Assembly (NCBI GenBank): GCA_023416175.1 | Contig: JAEZIE010000286.1 | Coordinates: 1-5,197, forward strand | Length of the DNA stretch: 5,197 bases | Reading direction: 5' to 3' | From: Bacillota bacterium | GTDB lineage: Bacteria > Bacillota > Clostridia > Christensenellales > CAG-138 | Shown here: positions 1 through 5,197 of the stretch, piece after piece | Layout of the letters: every line of letters starts with the position of its first letter | How positions within the stretch are numbered: the stretch's first letter is position 1 | Translations under genes and position numbers: made by a program | The notes under the pieces: model-generated | Seen by the model: the letters and a program-made list of their open reading frames with translations, nothing else | Told to the model about the DNA's origin: nothing | Database searches by the model: none

Positions 1-204
1 GTGACCGGCCGCAAATGCTACGATCACCTTGGCGGGAGTCTCGGGGCCATGCTGTTTGAACTCTATCTGCAAAACGGATGGATCGTGTTGGAAGAAGGCA
101 AATCCACCGTATACGCTATTACACCAAAAGGGATAGATGCATTCCGGCAGATGGGACTCTCAGGGGATTTCTCCATTTTGGATCAACCCCAAATAGGCAA
201 CTAG
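1..204 (+). CDS. ArsR-like winged-helix transcriptional regulator, C-terminal fragment (5' end outside window)
   Basis: Only the last 67 residues are visible. The reading frame is open from base 1, and I treat the GTG there as an internal Val codon, not a start. The stretch RKCYDHLGGSLG followed by YAITPKGIDAFRQMGL matches the C-terminal half of a group of ArsR-type regulators. These carry a (R/T)CYDHLAG.LG motif, a gap, then a Y.(L/I)TP.G wing-like segment. In that group the motif normally lies in the last third of a protein of about 220 residues, so roughly two thirds is missing to the left. Such proteins bind DNA and usually act as repressors; the ligand and target cannot be read from this fragment. 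The gene ends at TAG (202-204) and overlaps the stop codon of the convergent gpsA gene. The family call is fairly firm; any regulated gene is unknown. Confidence 0.72.
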   Translation: MTGRKCYDHLGGSLGAMLFELYLQNGWIVLEEGKSTVYAITPKGIDAFRQMGLSGDFSILDQPQIGN

Positions 205-1157
205 AACTCCGGCTTCAGGCTGCGGGTAAACAGCCGTTCCAATGCTTCTCTTACATCCACGCCCTCATAGAGCGCGGCGTGCACAGCGGCGCAGATGGGC
301 AGCTCCACCCCGTACCTTTCGCCTAACGTCATCAGGGCGCGTACGGTATGTACGCCCTCGGCCAGCCCATCGCATGTTTCCCCCGTTACAAACGCCTCGC
401 CATAGCGGCGGTTGTGGCTATAAGGGGAAAACACGGTTGCGCCATAGTCCCCAAGGTGGCAAAGGCCGTAAGCGGAAAGCTCGCTGCCGCCCATAGCAGA
501 AATCAATCGCCCGATCTCCCGTGTACCGCGGGAGGTCAGCGCGCCCTTGAGGGTGGAAAGCCCCAACCCATCCAAAATCCCCGCAGCAATGCCGATGACG
601 TTTTTTGCTGCGGCGCCGATTTCGTTACCAAGAAGGTCCTTTCCATAATAAAAGCGGATGAGTTCGCTGGAGAACGCCTCCACGAGACGCTTGGTTACTG
701 CCTCCTCCCCGCTGTCGATCACCATACAGTTGGGCGTACCGCTGCAAAACTCCTGCACATGTCCGGGTCCTAGCCAAACCGCCACATGGCAGGAGCGGTC
801 CATATATTCCGCTACGATTTCTGTTAGCCGCTTGCCCGTGCCGATTTCAATGCCCTTCATGCAGAGTACGAAGGTTTTATTGATAAGCCGCAGTGCTTTG
901 AATTCCTCCATCAGCCCGCGCAGCCCCTGAGAATCGATGGAAACGATAAGCGCCTCCGCTTGTACAGCCTCCGGAAGCGAGGTTGTGAGCCGGACGCGCT
1001 CGTTAAGCGTCACAAGCCCGTTGCTGCGGGTAAGCAGGAACTGCTGCATGCGGGAAGACTCACTTCGTCCATATAACGTAACGTCATGACCGATCCGGGC
1101 CAAGTACCAGGCAATGAAGGATCCCCATCTTCCGCAGCCAATTACGCCGATCTGCAC
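201..1157 (-). CDS. gpsA: NAD(P)-dependent glycerol-3-phosphate dehydrogenase (GpsA family)
   Basis: Cytosolic enzyme expected to reduce dihydroxyacetone phosphate to sn-glycerol-3-phosphate with NAD(P)H, supplying the backbone for phospholipids. The 318-residue product starts with a Rossmann nucleotide-binding motif GCGRWG (residues 7-12). It has the conserved KG pair at 101-102. The C-terminal domain contains GAAAKNVIGIAAGI (181-194) with the catalytic lysine at K185, SRGTREIGRL (209-218), HLGD (234-237) and SHNRRYG (247-253), the counterpart of the S.N.R.G signature. Length is slightly below the usual 330-340 residues. The start is GTG at 1155-1157, immediately before the Rossmann strand, with AAGGAG upstream. 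The loop that normally reads GPSxAxEV is GPGHVQEF (130-137) followed by TPNCMVIDS, so this is a divergent branch, perhaps a second GpsA. It appears monocistronic and is transcribed away from the MoxR operon. Family assignment is strong; substrate is inferred from the family. Confidence 0.9.
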   Translation of the reverse strand: MQIGVIGCGRWGSFIAWYLARIGHDVTLYGRSESSRMQQFLLTRSNGLVTLNERVRLTTSLPEAVQAEALIVSIDSQGLRGLMEEFKALRLINKTFVLCMKGIEIGTGKRLTEIVAEYMDRSCHVAVWLGPGHVQEFCSGTPNCMVIDSGEEAVTKRLVEAFSSELIRFYYGKDLLGNEIGAAAKNVIGIAAGILDGLGLSTLKGALTSRGTREIGRLISAMGGSELSAYGLCHLGDYGATVFSPYSHNRRYGEAFVTGETCDGLAEGVHTVRALMTLGERYGVELPICAAVHAALYEGVDVREALERLFTRSLKPEF

Positions 1158-1169
1158 AGTAACTCTTTT

Positions 1170-1175
1170 CTCCTT
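1170..1175 (-). promoter_or_regulatory. Shine-Dalgarno sequence of gpsA
   Basis: Read on the - strand this is AAGGAG within the purine run GGAAAAAGGAGAAAAGAG, 12 bases before the GTG start at 1157. The spacing is a little long, but the match is strong. With the Rossmann motif beginning six residues after the GTG, it decides the non-ATG start. Confidence 0.6.
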
Positions 1176-1195
1176 TTTCCGTTGCGGGACTTAAA

Positions 1196-1224
1196 CTGCT
1201 ATTGAACAGTATAGCAGATTTTTT
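1196..1224 (+). repeat. Inverted repeat followed by a T-run (terminator-like hairpin)
   Basis: CTGCTAT (1196-1202) and ATAGCAG (1211-1217) form a perfect 7-bp stem around an 8-base loop. On the + strand the stem is followed by A and then six T residues (1219-1224), the layout of an intrinsic terminator. The stem has only three G-C pairs, so it would be weak. No + strand gene ends nearby. It could block antisense read-through, act as a protein-binding site, or be chance. It overlaps the candidate gpsA -10 element. Confidence 0.35.
1208..1216 (-). promoter_or_regulatory. Candidate extended -10 promoter element for gpsA
   Basis: On the - strand the sequence reads TGC-TATACT: an extended TGn element followed by a -10 hexamer that matches TATAAT at five of six positions. 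It lies about 50 bases before the gpsA start codon. The -35 position (1231-1236, CTGGCG) is poor, which is tolerated in extended -10 promoters. The element sits inside the right arm of the inverted repeat at 1196-1217, so the repeat might also affect promoter use. This is a consensus match only. Confidence 0.4.
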
Positions 1225-1334
1225 AGTGAGCGCCAGCATGATGCAGGAAAACCGCACTGCTGCCGGATTTTATGTCTTATGTCAAGAAATTTGGATGATG
1301 CTTTTCATCCGCGGTTTGATTTGCTCTGTAGCTC

Positions 1335-1364
1335 TTGCCAACTATTACAAGTAAGATATATATT
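1335..1364 (+). promoter_or_regulatory. Candidate sigma-A-type promoter of the MoxR-DUF58-transglutaminase operon
   Basis: TTGCCA (1335-1340) matches the -35 consensus TTGACA at five of six bases. TATATT (1359-1364) matches the -10 consensus TATAAT at five of six, with an 18-base spacer. A 16-base alternative uses TATATA at 1357-1362. Transcription would start near 1371, giving a leader of about 50 bases before the ATG at 1420. The surrounding 1340-1375 stretch is distinctly AT-rich compared with the neighbouring genes. The palindrome at 1361-1374 overlaps the -10 element and predicted start point. Confidence 0.5.
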
Positions 1365-1374
1365 GTATACAATA
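1361..1374. promoter_or_regulatory. Perfect 14-bp palindrome, candidate operator
   Basis: TATTGTATACAATA reads the same on both strands. It overlaps the candidate -10 hexamer and the predicted transcription start, where a bound repressor would block RNA polymerase. The core TTGTATACAA resembles operators of GntR-family regulators of the FadR/FCD type, whose sites often follow TnGTnnnACnA. That link is based on general knowledge and is not proof. No GntR gene is visible in the window; the nearest regulator is the partial ArsR-like gene at the left edge. Confidence 0.4.
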
Positions 1375-1404
1375 ACGCATATTGCTAATACCCAAAAAGA
1401 ATGT

Positions 1405-1410
1405 GAGAGG
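1405..1410 (+). promoter_or_regulatory. Shine-Dalgarno sequence of the MoxR gene
   Basis: GAGAGG lies nine bases before the ATG at 1420, a normal distance. It supports that start over the upstream in-frame ATG at 1279, which has no comparable purine-rich sequence before it. Confidence 0.5.
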
Positions 1411-1419
1411 ATAGCTTAC

Positions 1420-2370
1420 ATGAGCGGCGAAACAGAGATATTGGAACTGATTCGTAAAATAAAGGACAACATCGGGAAGGTAATCGTCGGCAAGGAAAAG
1501 GTTGTGGATATGGTTCTGGCCGCTTTAATCTGCGGGGGGCATATCCTCATTGAGGACGTGCCCGGCTTGGGCAAGACGACGCTCGTTTCCGCCCTCGCAC
1601 GTACGCTCGACTGCAGCTTTAAGCGCATTCAATTCACGCCCGATGTGCTGCCTTCCGATGTCACGGGCTTTACAAGCTTTAACCTGAAAACGGGCGAACG
1701 GGAGGTCAACTTCGGCGGGGTGATGGCGCAGATCGTGCTTGCGGATGAAATTAATCGCACCAGCCCCAAGACGCAATCGAGCCTCCTTGAAGTGATGCAG
1801 GAAGGACAGGTCACGATAGACGGTGTAACCTACCCTGTACCCCAGCCGTTTATCGTGCTGGCCACGCAAAATCCTGTAGAGCATGTGGGCACCTATCCGC
1901 TGCCCGAGGCGCAGCTGGACCGTTTCCTGCTCAAAATTTCCGTGGGCTATCCCCAGCGGAACGAGGAGATCAGTATCCTCACACGCAACAAGGGTTCAAA
2001 ACCTCTTGATGCGATAAAACCCGTCGCAACCGTTGAAGAGATTTTGAAGCTGCGCGCCCGCCACAGCGAGATTGTCTGCGCGCAGCCCGTCATGGAATAT
2101 ATCGTCTCCATTGCTGACGCAACCCGCAAAAACGAGAAGATCTCGTTAGGCGTAAGCCCCCGCGGTTCACTTGCACTGATGAACGCGGCGATGGCGAACG
2201 CCATGCTAAACGGGCGAAACTACACGCTGCCCGACGATGTGCAGGCGATGGCGGAGCCCGTTCTTTGCCACCGCCTTGTGCTCAACATGCAGCAAAACCA
2301 GAAGATGGAGACGCCCCAAGGGCTGATCCGCTCCATCCTCCGCTCCATACGGGTACCAGGCGTCTCATGA
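1420..2370 (+). CDS. MoxR-family AAA+ ATPase (AAA_3), YeaC-like
   Basis: Cytosolic AAA+ ATPase of 316 residues, normal for MoxR proteins. Members are thought to act as chaperone-like ATPases that activate or assemble partners encoded next door, often proteins with a von Willebrand A-like domain. Visible motifs in order: Walker A EDVPGLGKTT (45-54, K52), FTPDVLPSDVTG (72-83), Walker B VLADEINR (106-113, D109 and E110), SPKTQSSLLEVMQEGQVTIDG (115-135), sensor 1 VLATQNPVE (146-154, N151), arginine-finger region EAQLDRF (163-169, R168), and sensor 2 in the lid domain SPRGS (246-250, R248). All catalytic residues are present. The start at 1420 is chosen for its ribosome binding site and because family members begin shortly before this helix; an in-frame ATG at 1279 would add 47 unrelated residues. 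The gene overlaps the DUF58 gene by ATGA and is first in the operon. The family is certain; the partner is inferred to be the DUF58 protein. Confidence 0.93.
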   Translation: MSGETEILELIRKIKDNIGKVIVGKEKVVDMVLAALICGGHILIEDVPGLGKTTLVSALARTLDCSFKRIQFTPDVLPSDVTGFTSFNLKTGEREVNFGGVMAQIVLADEINRTSPKTQSSLLEVMQEGQVTIDGVTYPVPQPFIVLATQNPVEHVGTYPLPEAQLDRFLLKISVGYPQRNEEISILTRNKGSKPLDAIKPVATVEEILKLRARHSEIVCAQPVMEYIVSIADATRKNEKISLGVSPRGSLALMNAAMANAMLNGRNYTLPDDVQAMAEPVLCHRLVLNMQQNQKMETPQGLIRSILRSIRVPGVS

Positions 2371-3527
2371 AGCGCACAAGATGGATCTATTATTCTATCA
2401 TGGCCGCGTGCTACCTTGCGGGGCTGTATTCCGGCCTCCGCATCTATTTCATCGTGTTTTCCACGCAGTTATTTGCAGTCATCGCCGTGGTATTAATCAA
2501 CCTATGGACCATCTACGTCATCACCTATAAGCAGGAACTCCTTAAAAAGGTCTGCGTCAAAGGCGAGGAGACGGTCCTGCACATCGATATCAGAAACGAG
2601 CGGCCAGTCCCGCTCTCTTTGATCGAAGTGCATGTGGATGTCGTCTCCATGCGTGAGAACATCAGCCTTGTATTCAGCCTTGCGCCGCATACGGGCAGGG
2701 AATTCGATATCCCCGTCACCACGCCTTATCGGGGCAAGTTCCTGGTCGGCATGACAAAGGTGAAAGTTACTGATATTTTTGGGCTGACCACGCTGCGCAT
2801 CGATATGCGGCGGCGCCCGTATTACCGAATGCAGGAGATCCTTGTTCTGCCCAAGGCGGAAACGAACGGAGCCGTTTCTGCGGAAATGGTGGACGCCAAG
2901 CTGTTTCGAAATGCATATCTCAAACAATCCGAGCACGGGGACAGCGTTTCTAGCGCCAGACTCTTCCGCGAGGGAGACGAACTAAAACGCGTGCATTGGA
3001 AAAAGACCGCCCAACAGGGCGTGTTGTTCATAAAACAGTACGAGCACCCGGAGCGGGAACAGGCGCTGGTTTTGATCGATACATCCGCGCACGGGCTGAC
3101 GGGCGAGGATGCGCTTATCTACGCGGATACCATCTGCGAATGCGCGGCGAGTATTGCGCTTCATAATCTGCTGCGCGGTCGAGTCGTTCAGGTACTCTCC
3201 GGCGATGCGCTGGGCCCACCGACAGAGTACGCAGCCATTGCGGATATGGAAAAGCTGCAGCGGCAGCTTGCGCTATTGACATTTGAACGCAATACGCTAT
3301 TAAACGCGCTTAGGAAAGCCTCCGGCACAGCGGGTCCGGCGCGCGCCTTGTTTGTGCTCACAAGAGAGGCGACGCCCATCCTGACTGACGCGCTCGAGCG
3401 CTCCCTTATGGAATTCAACTCTGTGACGCTCATACTTGTAGGAGGCTCCAAGGCAAGTGGGCGCGTGTATACGCTTTACATTGAGCCCGGATGCAATGCG
3501 GCGGATTGCCTTAACAGCATCGACTGA
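2367..3527 (+). CDS. DUF58 domain-containing membrane protein, YeaD-like
   Basis: A 386-residue protein with a short basic N-terminus and two membrane segments at about 9-27 and 31-52. A beta-rich region follows, including PYRGKFLVG (120-128) and VTDIFGL (134-140), matching the usual R.G.y.lG....DpFGL pattern. The DUF58 signature is at 200-212, with REGD (201-204) and VHWKK (209-213). A von Willebrand A-like fold follows, starting at ALVLIDTSAHG (233-243). The metal site that would read DxSxS is DTSAH here, so metal binding may be lost. The start ATG at 2367 overlaps the MoxR stop (ATGA) and has only a weak AGG upstream, which suggests translational coupling. In-frame codons back to 2265 lie inside the MoxR gene and are not used. 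It is the likely partner of the MoxR ATPase; its molecular function is unknown in the family. Confidence 0.9.
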   Translation: MKRTRWIYYSIMAACYLAGLYSGLRIYFIVFSTQLFAVIAVVLINLWTIYVITYKQELLKKVCVKGEETVLHIDIRNERPVPLSLIEVHVDVVSMRENISLVFSLAPHTGREFDIPVTTPYRGKFLVGMTKVKVTDIFGLTTLRIDMRRRPYYRMQEILVLPKAETNGAVSAEMVDAKLFRNAYLKQSEHGDSVSSARLFREGDELKRVHWKKTAQQGVLFIKQYEHPEREQALVLIDTSAHGLTGEDALIYADTICECAASIALHNLLRGRVVQVLSGDALGPPTEYAAIADMEKLQRQLALLTFERNTLLNALRKASGTAGPARALFVLTREATPILTDALERSLMEFNSVTLILVGGSKASGRVYTLYIEPGCNAADCLNSID

Positions 3528-3528
3528 C

Positions 3529-3533
3529 GGGGA
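3529..3533 (+). promoter_or_regulatory. Shine-Dalgarno sequence of the transglutaminase-like gene
   Basis: GGGGA lies six bases before the ATG at 3540, in the 12-base gap after the DUF58 stop codon. It supports this start and shows that the third gene has its own translation signal, although it is transcribed with the first two. Confidence 0.5.
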
Positions 3534-3539
3534 ACTGAT

Positions 3540-5197
3540 ATGAAGGGCATCCGAACAAAGCCGTTTGATCTTATAGCCGACCTTCTTTGCTGCGTCCTGC
3601 TGGGGGCGGCCATTTGCGCCGCGTGCTTCCCGTACCTGAACCTCGAAGCCGGTGTTGTGACTTATCTTCTTATCATGGCGGCCAACATTACGCTGATACT
3701 GCTGCTTTCTTACAAATGGTGGGTGCTCCCTGCCCTACTTGTGGCTGCAGCAGTCCTTGTTCTATGCGGCGCGCTGATATTTGATGTGGCCGATAGGTTG
3801 TTTGCGTATTTGCAGGGTTTTGTGCGCTGGTGCCTCATGTGGTACCCGAAAGACTCCCTATATGCCGCCAATGGAGGCCTTACGATCATTCGCCTTGCGG
3901 CTGCGCTTCCCGCCGCAGGGCTGTGCTACCTGTATTTCCGCAGATTATTTGCTTTTGTCGTGCTGCCCCCGGTTGCGTTGGGGATGCTCATATGGATGCA
4001 TTTTGAAAAATCCGAACTGCTCATCCCCATCCTCATTCTGCTCTTATCCACGCTGCTCATCTCCATGGCCAGAATGACCGGTAACCAAATCAATAAAACT
4101 CTGCCCGAGCAGGATCGGATTTCAAGCGCACTTCTCCAAATCTTCGCTATCGCCGTATTGCCTGTCATCATTCTGTTTGCGTTTGCCTTTTCCCCCGAGA
4201 AGGACGGCGACCTGCGTTCGGACGCGCTCGTTCTTTTTGTGGAGGATATCGGCGAATTATTGGATGGCCATGACGACGATTTTTCCGCCATGCGCACGTT
4301 TGACATCGGCAAGTCCGGCTTTACGCCGCTGGGCGACCGTCTGGGCGGTGATATCGTGCTGGACAACACCGTTGTGATGCGGGTCAGGACCACGATACCG
4401 GCACGCCTGACCGGTGCTGTCTTTGACACTTATGACGGCTCCAGATGGTCCGATGCGGGGGATATGGGCGGATACCGGTATATGAGCGCATTATGGCAAG
4501 CAAAGCGGCGCGAGGTGTACGGGCTCGACAAACCCTACGGCGGACAAGAGGCAAAAAATCTTTTCTACAAGGTCACCGCCCCCCTGTCGCTCAACGTTTT
4601 AAATGATATGCATGGCAATACCGTGTTTTACGCGGGCATGCTTCAATCCTTCAAGCGTACGGATTTTGATGCTCACCAGATCTATTACAACCGTCAGTCC
4701 GAGCTTACCACCAAGAAGGTGCAATGGTCGCTTCACTACGCCGCTGAAACGGTGATTTTTACCAAAGGCTCGGAAGGGTTTGACGAGAATATGCTCGCCC
4801 TTGAAGCCATCGCCTCAAGCGCCCGCGACAGGAGCTTTGAACCGCTCAAGGAATATTATCTGCAATTGCCCGAGTCTTTGCCTGCGCGCGTTGCCACAAC
4901 CGCGAAGGAGATTACACAAGGCGATTTAACCCCATACGAGAAGGCGATCGCCATCGAGCGTTGGCTTTCAGAGAACTGCACCTACACCCTCACCCCTGGT
5001 ACGCCCCCAAAGGATCGGGATTTTGTGGACTATTTCCTTGAAACGCGTGAGGGCTACTGTGTGTATTACGCAAGCGCGATGACCGTGATGGCTAGATGCG
5101 CCGGACTGCCTGCGCGCTATGTGACCGGCTTTGCGCTCAAGCAGGATCCAGAGGTGAGTTCCTCGCTTTCCTACGTTGCAACGAACGCCACGGCGCA
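3540..5197 (+). CDS. Transglutaminase-like membrane protein, TgpA/YebA type (3' end outside window)
   Basis: The frame is open from ATG 3540 to the right edge: 552 complete codons plus the bases CA. The N-terminal part is strongly hydrophobic, with about six or seven membrane segments near residues 10-33, 39-57, 61-84, 114-132, 137-153, 158-176 and 198-218; the first is cysteine-rich (C17, C18, C26, C29). An external region follows, containing DNTVVMRVRT (275-284) and FDTYDGSRWSD (295-305), a pattern common in TgpA-like proteins. The transglutaminase core begins near 470 and shows GYCVYYASAM (505-514) with catalytic C507, then AGLPARYVTGF (521-531). The expected His and Asp lie at or beyond the edge. 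Family members usually have a further membrane helix and a C-terminal domain, also not visible. The fold can serve acyl transfer or cysteine-type hydrolysis; the substrate is unknown. It is third in the operon, 12 bases after the DUF58 gene. Confidence 0.9.
   Translation, partial: MKGIRTKPFDLIADLLCCVLLGAAICAACFPYLNLEAGVVTYLLIMAANITLILLLSYKWWVLPALLVAAAVLVLCGALIFDVADRLFAYLQGFVRWCLMWYPKDSLYAANGGLTIIRLAAALPAAGLCYLYFRRLFAFVVLPPVALGMLIWMHFEKSELLIPILILLLSTLLISMARMTGNQINKTLPEQDRISSALLQIFAIAVLPVIILFAFAFSPEKDGDLRSDALVLFVEDIGELLDGHDDDFSAMRTFDIGKSGFTPLGDRLGGDIVLDNTVVMRVRTTIPARLTGAVFDTYDGSRWSDAGDMGGYRYMSALWQAKRREVYGLDKPYGGQEAKNLFYKVTAPLSLNVLNDMHGNTVFYAGMLQSFKRTDFDAHQIYYNRQSELTTKKVQWSLHYAAETVIFTKGSEGFDENMLALEAIASSARDRSFEPLKEYYLQLPESLPARVATTAKEITQGDLTPYEKAIAIERWLSENCTYTLTPGTPPKDRDFVDYFLETREGYCVYYASAMTVMARCAGLPARYVTGFALKQDPEVSSSLSYVATNATA

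Larger units (their letters stand above)
1158..1419. other. Divergent intergenic region between gpsA and the MoxR operon
   Basis: This is the only sizeable non-coding stretch in the window. It carries the gpsA ribosome binding site and promoter on the left, a hairpin with a T-run (1196-1224), a small inverted repeat GGATGA/TCATCC (1293-1298 and 1305-1310), and the rightward promoter with a 14-bp palindrome near 1335-1374. The reading frame of the MoxR gene is open back to an ATG at 1279. The 47 extra residues this would add do not resemble the family, have no visible ribosome binding site and run through the promoter, so I treat them as non-coding. Confidence 0.6.

Noticed and set aside
218..235. 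GGCTG/CAGCC inverted repeat just after the regulator stop codon, considered as a terminator
   Set aside because: The stem is only 5 bp and no T-run follows on either strand; it lies within gpsA coding sequence.
348..773. Open frame on the + strand (141 codons) opposite gpsA
   Set aside because: It is antisense to conserved GpsA motifs and has low-complexity composition, so it is a shadow of the real gene.
1293..1310. GGATGA/TCATCC inverted repeat in the intergenic region
   Set aside because: It is a short 6-bp stem with a 6-base loop and no T-run or known motif, so it may be chance; it is mentioned only in the intergenic entry.
1279..1419. Possible 47-residue N-terminal extension of the MoxR protein from an upstream ATG
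   Set aside because: There is no ribosome binding site before it, no resemblance to MoxR N-termini, and it runs through the likely promoter and palindrome.
1525..1884. Open frame on the - strand (119 codons) opposite the MoxR gene
   Set aside because: It lies opposite the conserved Walker A to sensor 1 region; its sequence has no family resemblance and there is no reason to expect expression.
3926..4429. Long open frame on the - strand (167 codons) inside the transglutaminase-like gene
   Set aside because: The translation is rich in Ser, Arg and Thr with no recognisable motif, and it lies fully opposite a well-supported gene.

Overview
The window looks like ordinary chromosomal DNA from a member of the Firmicutes, most likely a Clostridia-type anaerobe of moderate GC content. 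This rests on three things seen in the sequence: purine-rich Shine-Dalgarno sequences, tight gene packing, and a gene trio arranged like Bacillus subtilis yeaC-yeaD-yebA. The taxonomic call is an inference; there is no rRNA or other firm marker.

Left part (1-1157): the 3' end of an ArsR-like winged-helix regulator on the + strand meets a complete GpsA-type glycerol-3-phosphate dehydrogenase on the - strand. The two stop codons share the palindrome CTAG (201-204), so the genes converge with no space between them. GpsA makes sn-glycerol-3-phosphate for phospholipid synthesis.

Middle (1158-1419): a 262-base divergent intergenic region, AT-rich near 1340-1375. It holds a probable gpsA promoter and ribosome binding site on the - strand, a hairpin followed by T residues (1196-1224), and a sigma-A-like promoter for the rightward operon. 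A perfect 14-bp palindrome (1361-1374) overlaps the end of that promoter and is a candidate operator.

Right part (1420-5197): a rightward operon of a MoxR-family AAA+ ATPase, a membrane-anchored DUF58 protein and a multi-spanning membrane transglutaminase-like protein (TgpA/YebA type). The first two genes overlap by ATGA and the third starts 12 bases after the second. The third gene runs off the right edge just after its catalytic cysteine, and the final two bases (CA) probably begin its catalytic histidine codon. The expected model is a MoxR chaperone-like ATPase acting on the DUF58 protein, with the transglutaminase-like domain working outside the membrane. The biochemical role of this widespread trio is poorly known. 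I see no mobile element, CRISPR array, tRNA, rRNA or clearly new system here.
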